In this document: piece by piece, positions 11,390-21,775 of the stretch
Position numbering within the stretch: position 1 is the first letter of the stretch
Layout: each line of letters opens with the position of its first letter
NCBI GenBank assembly: GCA_944472135.2
Contig: OX235266.1
Span: 16,843,925 to 16,907,924 of the forward strand
Direction: 5' to 3'
DNA length: 64,000 nucleotides
DNA from: Trichobilharzia regenti
Lineage: Eukaryota > Platyhelminthes > Trematoda > Strigeidida > Schistosomatidae
Made by a program: the position numbers and the translations under genes
Notes under the pieces: generated by a model
The model's database searches: none
What the model was told of the DNA's origin: nothing
The model's input: the letters and a program-made list of their open reading frames with translations, nothing else

Positions 11390-12352
11390 TATGTATTCTA
11401 AAACCCCATATAGCAATATAATGGTGATCAATTCGCCATTCCTTGACATTGCCGTGGAACGCCTAGAAGACGGTAGTCTTCAGAAGTCAATTTATCGAAG
11501 GCCTACATGGAAAGGACAATACTTACATTTTACTAGCTTTTGTCCAAATGGCTTTAAAAGCGGACTAGTCAAGAATCCCATATTAGTTTGTTTTTTAGAT
11601 GTATCACACAGTGAAACAGTATTATATACTGGATGACGTTTCGAACACAATTTATTGTTCATAATCATATCAAAAAAGGACTAGTCAAGAGTCTGTACTA
11701 TAGAGCGAGGAGAATATGCTCTATAGAGAAATCGGAGAAAGAATTTGAGTTTCTTGAAAAGATATTGAAGAGCGTTGGGCGCCCTCAAAGGTTCATCAAC
11801 AAGTATGGAAGATCTGAAGTCACAAATTTAAAACAAATCACAGTGGGTTAAAAGTCAATTTACATTCAGCTTGATTATAAAGGTGAAAACATTACAGCAA
11901 TGGTTAACAGAAGACTGAGTACGTCACTAGCCAGAGCCTATCTTACAGCTAAGCTCCTTCCCGTCTATCGAACAACTTGCTCTTTGGTACAATCAAAAAT
12001 CGATAGATATCCTTCTCATCCCAACAACTCCAACTGTATATACAAATCCACATGTATCTGCGGGAGCAGTTACATTGGAAGGACAGAAAGAAGGGCATGT
12101 CTACGATTTTCTGAACAGAAAGCTAATGTCTAAAAGGAACAAATGTTTTAAACATTGCCATCGCCAGGCATCTCCTCGACACGGGTCATGAGGTGGACGT
12201 CAAAAAGTCGTTCAAAATTATCAATAGGCAAAAGAGCTCAATTCTCCTCAAGTTTGTTGAAGCCATTTGCATCAAGCGCCTGAAACCTGATTTATGCGTC
12301 CAGAAAGAAGCGGTTATCAGTCTTTCTTTACCCTGCCTAGTAACTGGATATT
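11390..12352 (+). pseudogene. Penelope-like element fragment carrying a 103-bp insertion
   Basis: Readable PLE motifs in order are FLDIAVERLEDGSLQKSIYR (about 11435), PTWKGQYLHFTSF, LVKSLYYRARRICS, RPQRFINKYG, CIYKSTCICGSSYIGRTERR (GIY-YIG, about 12030-12085), SSILLKFVEAICIKRLKPD and a QKEAVISLSLPC-like end. Stops and frameshifts break it. At 11575-11677 a short sequence is inserted between two copies of GGACTAGTCAAGA (11562-11574, 11678-11690). Confidence 0.8.
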
Positions 12353-12565
12353 TTCATCTCTAAGCTCATCTGAATGTGAAATGCTAAAAGTTTCCATTGT
12401 GTATGATTATTATTGTTCGGAATAATGTTTAGTATTACATATATATATTTATATTATTACAGTATGCATAAATTGATCGACTGATTTTTATTTAAAATGA
12501 ACTCTGTGGGTAAGTATGTTAAAATTGTTTTTGTAGATATATTTAATAATGTCTTTGGCCTGTAA

Positions 12566-12615
12566 GCAGCTGACAAGAAGGCAATGAAATAAAAGATGGT
12601 ACCACTTTATTCTGC
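12566..12615 (+). ncRNA. Hammerhead-like motif, PLE-associated type, degenerate
   Basis: GCAG (12566-12569) and CTGC (12612-12615) would form stem I. Between them lie CTGACAA (canonical CUGANGA with one core base changed), GAAA, and a stem III of TAAA/CTTTAT type, then ATT before the expected cleavage site. It lies downstream of the PLE copy ending near 12352. Inferred from the fold only; the core change predicts poor or no activity. Confidence 0.4.
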
Positions 12616-12729
12616 GGAAACTGTAGTTTTTGCTTTGTTCAAATTCATTAAGGGGAAAAATGCATGAAATTAGCACAGTATATAGATCAAGGGGAAATCA
12701 GCAACGTGAACAAATGCCTAGATTAATCA

Positions 12730-13015
12730 CACTAGTTACCAGTGTCCAATCAAAGTATCCAATAGAGTCAGTCCTACAGGTGGTCAATCGCGAGTTCAAA
12801 TAGCTGACCCAGTGGTAATGTCTCTGACTGCAGGCAGGCAGCACCGGGTGACGCTGGTTTGAATTTCAGATGGGACATGAGTTCCTTCGAGGTGGTTGCA
12901 GATACTTCTTGCTGACTGACTGGTGAGCATCAACTACCACGAAACCTAGGTGGTGTTGAAGGCTTCCTGTGGCCGATTGCCTCCAACCGCCATCTAGCAT
13001 AAATGATTTCCGAAT
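12730..13015 (+). repeat. tRNA-like SINE, family HH3
   Basis: An A-box-like CAGTGGTAATGTCTCTGACT and B-box-like GGTTTGAATTTC precede the conserved block with CTGGTGA, CCACGAAACCTAGG and GGCTTCCTG. Related to 2690-2880, 32395-32690 and 32690-32960. The motif here has CTGGTGA in place of a perfect hammerhead core. Confidence 0.65.
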
Positions 13016-13019
13016 GGGT

Positions 13020-13625
13020 TTTATTCAGCCCTGGGGCACATTAATAATTGTGTCCATTTTCACCCTTGTTTATAAACACAATTCATAAACTTTACTTTTA
13101 AAGATCTCTCTGACAAACAGCTAAATACGTCACAATATAACATTTCTGTTCATCTTGAAGTGAAAAACAAACAACTGTCGAGGACAGAAGCAATTTCTCA
13201 GGACATAATAGTGGACATTGAGCAAATTTACAAACCTTAAATATTGTCACTTTTAGACTGATATAAACAGCGGTGACTACAGGTGGGATTAAATTTTCGA
13301 AGTCTTATCATAGGTGAGGTAACTGTCTGTTCCAGTGACGTTGGTAGTAGTTATCTTTCATTGAGGGGTTTGTTATTATCGTGTCTACATATACTTTTAC
13401 ATATATACTAATATATATATGATAGAGAAAGATTCTTCAGTGTTGGTTTGGACCAGGCGGTCTAATATCGGGCTAGCTTTTCACTGGCTGGCTACAGGAC
13501 GGAGTTAACTGGAAAAATTTGGTGAGCAGTTGTGACCACAGTGTAGTTCATCTGGTGGGGGGAGAGGGGTGAGGAGAGATAGTCACCACAAATGACACTG
13601 TCATTGGTGCTAAAATCACGTATTG
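13020..13625. other. Unassigned AT-rich sequence
   Basis: No coding frame, repeat head or transposon motif was recognised between the HH3 SINE and the HH1 SINE. Confidence 0.35.
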
Positions 13626-13629
13626 GCAG

Positions 13630-13840
13630 AAGTTAGAATTCATGGGTAGATCATTAGTTCGAATCCCAGTGTCTGAATGGTTGGTCTAGAAGCCTACCTG
13701 GTAACCTGAAGGCCCTGAGGTTGAACGCGAGTAGTGCGTGCTTACTGCCAGTGGGTTCCAAACTAGGATGAAACAACTGTCCCGTACTCTCAGCTGGTTT
13801 CCGATGATTCTCTAACTGATATAAATCCATGGTCAAACTT
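13630..13840 (+). repeat. Hammerhead-bearing SINE (family HH1), degraded ribozyme
   Basis: Plus-strand copy that retains GAATCCCAGTGTCTGAATGG (A-box region), a mutated B box and the CCAAACTAGGATGAAAC block. The CUGANGA core is altered to CCAGTGG. The tail ends with TTCTCTAACTGATAT as in the other copies. Confidence 0.65.
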
Positions 13841-14382
13841 TTGTTCTGAACTTTAATTATCTTAGAGAATTTTAATTTGTCGATTTCTTGACTACTACTG
13901 TAATGACAAAAGGAAAAGGCTGGGCAACAGATCGTTTATTGAGAAAATCAAGCCATATTCATAGATTTTTATATACAGTTCAGTGACAGAACATCTAGTT
14001 AATTCAGGACATTCAGCGCCTTTCGAAAAATCCTTCAAAGTAATGTACAGTATTCAATCAAACCTATCGAAGGGAGTGAAATCGAGACGTCTGGGCATAG
14101 CCGAGGCGCTAGCTATCCAAAAGCTGAAACCCACGCTTTGTATCCAAAAGAAATACGTCCAACCCCTGTCCCTGCCATGGCCATCATAAACAGGTAATTC
14201 TTTTAGTTATGACCATCCCATCGCCTTTCTTATCTAAACTTCCTGTTTATTTATGTTATTTTAAGTTTTTCTTAATCCCTGTTTGCACTACCATATTTTC
14301 ATACCCTAACTTCGTGTTTATTTTGTCATTTTACTATTTCTACATATTTAATCCCTGATTGCATAAACAGTTATTCATCATG

Positions 14383-14600
14383 GAGGGTTTAATCATGAGC
14401 TGACATCAGTTAGAGAACCACTGGAAAACCTGGGAGTACTGGACAGCTGTTTCGTCCTAGTTTGGGACTCTTCAGCAGTACGCACCCACTGGGATTCGAA
14501 CCTAGGACCTTCTGGTTACAAGGCGAGCTCGTAGACCATTGAGCCACTGGGACCCGATCCAATGGTCCTTGAATTCTAACTTCTGCCATGGATCCATGCC
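14383..14600 (-). repeat. Hammerhead-bearing tRNA-like SINE (family HH1), best copy
   Basis: On the minus strand the order is a tRNA-like head (A-box-like TGGCTCAATGGTC; B-box-like GGTTCGAATCCC), GGGTGCGTACTG, the ribozyme, then a tail complementary to the CATGAGCTGACATC region. It lies within the PLE 3' UTR. Pol III boxes and lack of coding potential fit a SINE mobilised by LINE or PLE enzymes. This is the reference copy for the family. Confidence 0.8.
14436..14481 (-). ncRNA. Hammerhead ribozyme motif with intact core (HH1 type)
   Basis: Reading the minus strand: stem I GTACTG (14481-14476), core CTGAAGA (14475-14469, fits CUGANGA), stem II GTCC...GGAC, GAAA (14453-14450), stem III palindrome ACAGCTGT, then GTC with predicted cleavage between 14442 and 14441, then CAGTAC, which pairs perfectly with the first strand. 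Every invariant position of the hammerhead consensus is present. Activity is inferred, not shown. Confidence 0.8.
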
Positions 14601-15249
14601 ATGAATTATTCATTACGTTAGTTTTTTATCCAAACTTCCTGTCTATTTTGTTATTTCTACATTTCTAACCCCTAATTGCACAATGTCAATCTTCTTAGTT
14701 ATTATGATGCTACTTTGTTTGAGTTTTATCCATCCTCCGGTTTATTATGTCATTTTAATTCCTAATTTTAAATTTTATTAATTTGACCCTTAATCAGAAA
14801 TTGTTCTGGAACTTTCCCATCCATTTGATGTAAATACACGAATGTAAAGCCTAGTTGATGGTGACTTCGTCGAAAAGAAAATTCTCTTCTCTGCAACTAT
14901 CTTCTTAATTATTCATATACATGATTGTCAGCGGAAAAGCAACTTCTTCTGATTGGTTTTTTTCTTGCTGTAGGTTATTCTGTACTGGTTGTGACCGTTT
15001 CTCAGAAAGTTAAGCCATATTTCTGCGAATCCTACTTGCACATGCTAAGTTTGCCGTGATTGGTTGTTGGAGGAGGTTGGAGTTCCTCAAGGTTAAGCTT
15101 TGTTATTGTTTTGTTTTCTCATGCCCCAATTCGGGATGTAACATCGACTCAAATTATTGTCTACAATTTTGGCTAGCAGAGAGCTCTCACCACACTACTG
15201 CTACTACTACTAAGCACTTATGAAAATAATCGATCCATCTCCTTTATGG

Positions 15250-17000
15250 TTAAAAATTTTTATTTTGATAAAATCACTCAGTGTTGTTATACAGTAATAT
15301 TTAATGGTGACTACATTTCGAGCACAATTTATTGCTGCTCATCGTCATCTTATCAAGGCACTACTCACTTTCTTGCTTCATTTATATACATGAGTAAAAA
15401 TTGATGATTAGACACTGGAATAAAATCAGTATAAGATAAACTACATTCGGAAATAATAATATTAGTGTTATCAGTAAAATATAATCAGATGGGAAATAAG
15501 ACGAATGTTTTAATAGTCATAATAAGTAACTTGTTAGAATGTTATGATGTGCCTGAATTGAAATAGAATTTTAAGGTTATTTATTATCCTCCTTTGATTT
15601 GACTGACTGGTGGTAATAATATCTTCCATATCTCTGGTGTTTGCATTGAGTCATTTCTGTTGCATGTGTTGGGTGTAGACTCACTCAATGAACCAGGCAG
15701 GATTCAGTAATCAATCTCTCTCACCCACCTATCTATATTATTTCTTAGAAGTTTAACCCTCTCCCACCATCCTATTGTGTGGTTGCGTGTTAATGCATGC
15801 ATTGCAATCGGTGAGCTTTTTTTCCAAATTACTCATCTTCTCGGGGTCAACCATTCTAACCTTAGCTAAATTCTTATGTTTCGACAGACAGTTTGACTCC
15901 CCCCAACCTACTAGTTTGACCTATGTAGTTCACCCAACTCAAAGTCATTGCAGGGTATTTTGTAAATTATATTATTTTGTCTAATTGGGTCAACCTAATT
16001 ATTATTATTATTGTATCCTTTAGTTCCTAGAGGAACATAGGGCTTCAGCTGCGCACCTCCATTGACTTCGGTTTTCTGACAACTTTTTCACCCTGCTCCA
16101 GGTCTGTCCACATGCTTTCATCTCCTCCTCGCATGACCTCCTCCAAGTCACCCTTGGACGACCAACTCGCCGCCTCCCTTTCGGGTTCCACTCGAGGGCT
16201 TGTCTAGTGATGTCACTTGATGGTTTCCTCAGCGTATGGCCAATCCATCTCCATTTCTTTCTGCCTATTTGTTTCACAATCGGTTCCTGATTGGTTCGCT
16301 CCCAGAGATCCCTGTTGCTGATCTTTTCTGGCCATCTGATCTTGAGTATTGAGCGGAGACAGTTGTTAATGAAGGTTTGAAGTTTGTTTGAGATGCTCTT
16401 TATGACTCGCCAAGTCTCTGATCCGTATAGTAGCACTGACTTCACATTGGAGTTGAAAATCCGGATCTTATTTTGGATGCTGAGTGCTGTTGACCTCCAC
16501 ACAGATTTGAGAGTAATGAAAGCTTGTCTTGCTTTTCCGATTCTGGCTTTGATATCCTCGTCAGTTCCGTCCGCCTGTAGTTGAGACGATGCTTCCCAGG
16601 TAGGTGAAGGAGGTTGTTTCTTTCAGGTTCTTCCCATTTATGCTTATTGTGGTCTGTTGGTGTTGTTGATGTTGGCTAGGAATCTTCATTATCTCTGTTT
16701 TATCTATGTTCACGTGAAGTCCTATCTTTGATGCTTCTTCTGCCAACTTGTTACTTTTCACTTGCATATCTTCCAGTTTATGGGAAATCAGACATATATC
16801 ATCGGTGAAGTCCAGATCCTCCAAGTCTTTTGTGTCAGTCCATTTTATGCCTGTTCCTAAAGGGTCCTTTAACCTACAGAGCTTGTCCAACCTGAGTGAG
16901 TTTGTAGGTTTAAACGCCACTCTAATTCCTGCTTTATTGAGAATCCAACATAGGGAGGGTTTCAGATGTCTCCTCCTTAGTATGGTATGACAGTAGAGAT
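15250..17000 (-). pseudogene. Penelope-like element (second PLE family), interrupted by family B
   Basis: Minus strand. 16860-17000 gives AFKPTNSLRLDKLCRLKDP, a PLE sequence just before the GIY-YIG linker. After the family B insertion, 15780-15990 gives IYKIPCND and, in another frame, NYIGQTSRLGGVKLS, the YIG half of GIY-YIG. The 3' UTR runs to about 15250 and contains, near its end (15306-15356), the CTCGAAATGTAGTC block found at other PLE termini. A close relative lies at 55990-56900. Confidence 0.75.
15996..16860 (-). pseudogene. Family B LINE inserted in a PLE
   Basis: The best-preserved C-terminal half of family B. The frame from 16920 (PLE residues first) carries the RT box DFTDDICLISHKLEDMQVKS and TSFTYLGSIVSTTGG. 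From 16502 a second open frame has [40 protein letters not shown] and a C-terminus AALCSSRN-like. The 3' tail is ATTATTATTATTATT complement. The active-site box has DD preceded by T instead of A. The PLE copy at 56690-56720 shows the site without this insertion. Confidence 0.85.
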
Positions 17001-17630
17001 GCCTTATAATATTCTTTCTTATTCATCTTATCATTACTAGTTTCAACATCCATCTACTTACTTACTTACTGCCTATTGATTATACATTGATCATATCAGA
17101 AAGAGACTACGAGAGATATAGAGAATAGATCGATCGTTTCAAGGTCACGAAAAAGTCATATGACTCATTTTTAAACTGCATGAAATATAACGTTAAACAG
17201 AATTTCAGGTATTACTTGAATGAATGAGAGAATATCATATGAACCCCGAGAAAATAATAATATGAATTCAGAGAGTCAAAGAATGTTTTTTTTTAAAGAT
17301 TATTGCTTAAAGAAAGCTTTCATGTAAACGCTTCTATTGTGTTGTGATTATGACAGAAATAAGTAGTAGGCATCACATGTTAAATTTTTTTTTGTGAAAA
17401 TACTGTTTTGTTTGTTTGTAATTTGATAGTTTAATCTGTGTAGAGTAATTTAATGCCATTATGTGTATTGTGCATGCATGTGATGACAATTATATGATAC
17501 TTCTAACTGTGTGTTTTTTGTAATTACTTCACTGAAACGACGCTAAAGTGATAATTATCGAGAATGAAAGAGAGGAACTCTAGGATTTCATTCCTAGATT
17601 GTCCCCCTTATTGAATAGAAAAGAGGACGG
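17000..17630. other. Unassigned AT-rich sequence
   Basis: No gene or recognisable repeat was found. A run of the tetranucleotide CTTA at about 17053-17068 is the only simple repeat. Confidence 0.35.
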
Positions 17631-17634
17631 TACA

Positions 17635-19800
17635 ATCACAATAATAAGAAATGAATGATGAAATAAACTTTGTGAAGTACGCTAATGATTTAGTATTTTC
17701 AATGGTTGTTAACTCCCAGCTAGATTGTACCAAAATAAATATGGACTTTCTAGACTTCTTTGTACTGCAGAAGCCCTCGCAATAGGCATCGAGAAGCTGG
17801 AGCTGTGTGTTCAAAAGAAATTAGTCCAACCTCTACAACATACCATAGTTTGGTATGTTCCCTTTACTTCCGCTTTTCTTTTTCGTCTTTTTTCGTTCTC
17901 TCCTTTCCTTTTGAGCATTTTTTCGTTCGCTGTGTGTCTGATCCTTATGCCCTCAGTCTTCATTAGATTCACATAATTTTTTTCAGTTATAAAACTAGTT
18001 ATTTTAAGTTTGTTTCCATGCTCCTCCTAATCACATTTATAATTCGTTTAAAATAACTATTTTACAATTATATCTTAATCCTGTGCAATTTTGTGTTTCT
18101 AAGGCTCTTGTAATTTGTATTCACACCTCCTAACTAACATTTCAAGTTGAAAATTTTGATCTCAATTTGTTTCCATGCTCATTTTGTTCACACCTGTAAT
18201 TCGTTCTATCCCTGCGTCTCTAAGCCTCTTGTAATTCATATCAAGTTGAAAATAATTATCACCTTTGATTCAACTTTAAAATTATTTCTCCAGTTATCAA
18301 ATATTAATTTTTTGCATACGTTGTAACTGTTTTCTAATCCTATGCAATCTTGTCTCTCTAAGCCCCTTGTAATCTATATTTCTACCTTCAAACTTTCATA
18401 TCAAGTTGAAAATTATTATCACCTTCGTTACTATGTGGAATTAAACAAATAATAATTGTATCCATGTAAAATAATCCATATGAATGCGATTGTACAGCAG
18501 TTTTTGAGAATGAAATCGCCGAAAAGTTATCTTTGCTGAACTTCATGTTCTTTTCTTTCTAATGTCCATATGGGTATTTTCCACGAACTGAAATAGCTTT
18601 CTGTAGGAAGTCAGTAAATGGTCTGAGTTTAACGGTCTTCAACTGAATCCTTCTAAATGTTAAACTTTTAATTTCAGCTTAAGATGTAAAAGACAGTTAA
18701 AAGAAGCCGTCGATTCTCATGACAGTTGTAAGGTTGACGATAATGATATAGGAATTAAATCAGAAATTAATTAAGTATCTTGGACTTATTCTCTCTTCTG
18801 ATCTCTCCTGGTCTTCCCATGTCTTAGCAATCTCCAGTAAAATATTCCGCCTGACATTTTACATTAAGAAGTTAAGGCACTCGGGTATAACTCAACCCCT
18901 CCTCGTCTTACAGTTCATAAACTCTTGCATCCTACCTATTCTTCTTTATTGTTCACCCTTATTCTTTCTTGGTTTGCTTAAAAAGGACTATGTCACAACT
19001 CGTAGAATGCTGAAGACTGTCAGTAGAGTGAGTGGTGTCTCAGTGGACCACATAATTAACGTCGTTGTCGATAGGCACTTGACTTCGTGCAATAAATTTG
19101 CTATGGGAATTTTGTCTGACTTGGAGCGTCCACTTTACCCTCAGATTTCACCTTGCATCTCCTCAACTAGAACGAGAAGTTTCTTCAGAAAACTGTATGC
19201 TCGCACGTCTAAGTATAGAAATTTTTATGATACCATACTTGGAACGTATTTTATGTGATGAAAATAGTGTCAGAAAAGAATTAACTAACCTTTTTTCATC
19301 TAATAAATAAACAATATCCTCCATCCATCCTTATATACCTTCAAGTCTTACTTTTAGTATTTCTATTATATTTATGGTCCTATTGCTTCTATGTTTGTTT
19401 TACTTTCATAATTGCAAACACCAACTTATCTCTATGACTGCTGCCTGTAATCTTTGTTTTTCCCCTCATCATATCATGTAAAGAGAACGTTATATTCAAT
19501 CTTTTTAAACGAGCTAGGATTTCTATACCGCATTGACAATACTGTGTGTAAAAAGCCCAGGGCAATTTTCACTTGTACTATTATTATTATTACCCTAGCT
19601 GTTATCATTATTATTGTTATTTCCATTTTATATGCTGCATGTTTTTTTACATTACCCCTATTGTAAATGTGGAAAATTTTCTGTGTGATTAATTTTATTT
19701 ATAATTTGAGGAAATTAGATGCAGTAATATTGTGATTAATGCTGAAAATTCCATTCTGTATCACAAGTACTGTTTTTGGAATAAAGTAAATCATTATTAT
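17635..19800 (+). pseudogene. CR1-like LINE (copy C1), interrupted by a PLE
   Basis: 17635-17750 encodes EINFVKYANDLVFSMV, where YxDD has become YAND. After the PLE (about 17751-18597) the RT thumb resumes with LNPSKC (about 18650), then KYLGLILSSDLSWSSHV, KIFRLTFYIKKLRHSG and a C-terminal frame (18974-19258) with RRMLKTVSRVSGVSVDHI and ISPCISSTRTRSF. The 3' UTR ends near GGAATAAAG at about 19785. Changed catalytic residues and stops make it dead. Confidence 0.85.
17751..18597 (+). mobile_element. 5'-truncated PLE inserted in CR1 copy C1
   Basis: Only the last about 30 residues are coding: LCTAEALAIGIEKLELCVQK then KLVQPLQHT (17758-17845). A long T-rich 3' UTR with internal repeats follows; AAGTTGAAAAT recurs at about 18140, 18240 and 18405. 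A terminal block at 18486-18540 includes ATTGTACAGCAG and ATCGCCGAAAAG, which recur at other PLE 3' ends. CTTTCTAG before and CTTTCTGTAG after may be an imperfect target duplication. Confidence 0.7.
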
Positions 19801-19804
19801 AAGT

Positions 19805-20640
19805 GTATAGAGAAAACCTACATCAACTGACTGTCAGCATGCTCATTTCTTCAGTTTCATGCCTTTGAAATACAAACACAACCTAATAAAGTGCTTGGTC
19901 TTCAGAGGAAGAGTGAATTCTGTTCTGAAGAATGTCTTGATGAAGGGCTTAATATGATTAAACACTTGCTGAGTGAGAACGCCGGTTACCCAGAGAAATT
20001 CGTCGATAAGAATACGAATCCAAAGGGAAGGCAGGCCAAAGTACTAACCAACAGTTCCGTAAAAGGCTTTGTTCTTACATCTTCAGTTCCCTGGTGATGA
20101 TAACATCGATGAGATAAGTAACACAACGCCTAAGGAATATAGCGGTATAAAGAGCATTCAGTGCTGCTGAATTATGTTGTTTCTGCAAAACCACTTCCGT
20201 ATTTTCCTTTCGGGAGTTAGAGATAAGCTGCCCAATTTCGTCTCTTGTATGTGTATGTAACTAGCAGGTTGACTGCTCCTGTGGAGCCAGTTAACTGCTT
20301 AGATCGTATAATTAGGCATGCATCTCTTCAGATTTCCTAACACCATCCTGCATGGTTGGTTAAGTAAAGGACAAATAAAATCCATTCATAGAGCTATTCT
20401 ATCTCATCTTGTGGATACAGAACACAAGATTGATGTCAACGAGGCTGCTTTCAAAGTCATTTACCGCATACCAACTAATCTTAATTTTACCTTAAGGTTT
20501 GTTTAACACATATTGCTAAGGCTGGCTGCTGGGATCTACATTAACGAAGCTAACTTATGTATCCAAAAGAAGTTGGTTGGTTCAGACACTTTCCTTACCT
20601 TGGCCATCAATTAAGGTTTTAATGATTCGCAATGTATTTT
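19805..20640 (+). pseudogene. Penelope-like element fragment
   Basis: A broken frame follows the PLE order: FFSFMPLKYKHNLIKCLVF (about 19850-19905), ECLDEGLNMIKHLLSENAGY (about 19935-19990), FVDKNTNPKG, SAAELCCFCKTTSVFSFR (about 20160-20215), a very diverged linker, HLVDTEHKIDVNEAAFKVIY (20408-20465) and a C-terminus LSLPWPS near 20605. The GIY-YIG motif itself is not readable. Confidence 0.7.
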
Positions 20641-20687
20641 AGAAATCTCTTTAGTTTTGTTTGGTATTCCATTTATATTTTTATATA

Positions 20688-21560
20688 TTATTATTGTTTC
20701 CTTTAATTCCTAGAGGAGCATAGGGTTTCAGCCACACGTCACCATTGCGTTCGGTTCTCCGAAAACGTTTTCACTTGGCTCCACGTCTCCCCCACATGAT
20801 TTCATCTCCTCCTCCATGTTACCCTTGCACTGACGACCAACTCACTTCTTCCCATCCCGTCGGGTTCCACTCGAGCGATAGCCTGGCGTGTGATGTCACT
20901 CACTTGATGGTTTGTTTTCTCAGAGAATGACCAATCCGCCTCCATTTCTTCCTGCATATTTGTTGCACAATTGGTTCCTGTTGGGTTGGTTCACTCTCAG
21001 AGATCCCTGTTGTTGTTCTTTTCTGACCAGCCATCTGATCCTGAGTAGCACTGAGTAAAGACAACTGTTGATGATAGTCTGTAGATTGTTCGAAATGCCC
21101 TTCGTGACACGGCATAGTGCGAAGTCTCAGATCCATAAAGTAGCACTGAATTCACATTGGAGTTGAGAATCCACATCTTGTTTTTCATGCTGAGTGTTGT
21201 TGATCTCTACACAGACTTGAGAGAAATGAAAGCTTGTCTTACTTTCCCGTTCCGCGTACTTTGATATCCTCGTCAGTTCCGTCCACCTGTAGTTGAAACG
21301 ATGCTTCACACGTTGGTGGATGAAGGAGGTTGTTTCTTTCAAGTTCCGCCCATTTATGCTGGCTGATTGTTGTCTGTTGTTGTTGCTGTGGCTGTTGGCC
21401 AGGAATCTTCATCACATATCTCTGTTTTCTCTATATTCATCTGAAGGAAGTCCTATCTTTGATGCTCCTTCTATCGCCAACTTGTTGCTTTTCACTTGCA
21501 CATTTCCCTCCAGTTTGTGGGAAATCAGACATATATGTCACCGGCGAAGTCTTTTATAGT
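20688..21560 (-). pseudogene. Family B LINE, 5'-truncated
   Basis: Minus-strand copy with the ATTATTATTG tail complement, the C-terminal region ([20 protein letters not shown]), SVLLYGSETSH and the TTSF region. Many small insertions duplicate 2-6 bases (for example CTCACTCA), giving several frameshifts. Confidence 0.8.
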
Positions 21561-21775
21561 AAGGAATTAGAGACTGAAGATGCACTGTCAATAATTATCC
21601 ACTTTAATGTCATTTTAAATCACTCACTCTGTTACCAATCTGTGACATAACATTTTCAAAACATTTTCAACATGAACAACACTGACGCAAAATAGGAATT
21701 ACTTTACAAAGGGTGTAAAAAAAACAACAATGTGTCACTCATGGGTCTGGATGGCGTGCGATGTCAGTCATTGAT

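Larger units (their letters stand above)
13978..14914 (+). mobile_element. 5'-truncated Penelope-like element inserted in an L2 LTR
   Basis: Only the C-terminal part remains. The translation EHLVNSGHSAPFEKSFKVMY (about 13986-14050) leads into RLGIAEALAIQKLKPTLCIQ and a C-terminus LSLPWPS at about 14185, then a 3' UTR. ATATACA flanks the insert (13971-13977 and 14915-14921) as a probable 7-bp target-site duplication. Near the 3' end (14838-14900) is a block shared with other PLE 3' ends, including GACTTCGTCGAAAAGAAAAT. An HH1 SINE is nested inside at 14383-14600. Confidence 0.85.
13899..15194 (-). mobile_element. Solo LTR, family L2, interrupted by a PLE and a SINE
   Basis: The two LTR pieces are 13899-13977 and 14915-15194, beginning TGTAATGAC and ending CTCTCACCACA. 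The outer flanks carry a 4-bp duplication CTAC (13895-13898, 15195-15198). Joining the pieces gives the order of the L2 LTR at 42886-43271. The interruption is the PLE described next, bounded by ATATACA repeats. Confidence 0.85.
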
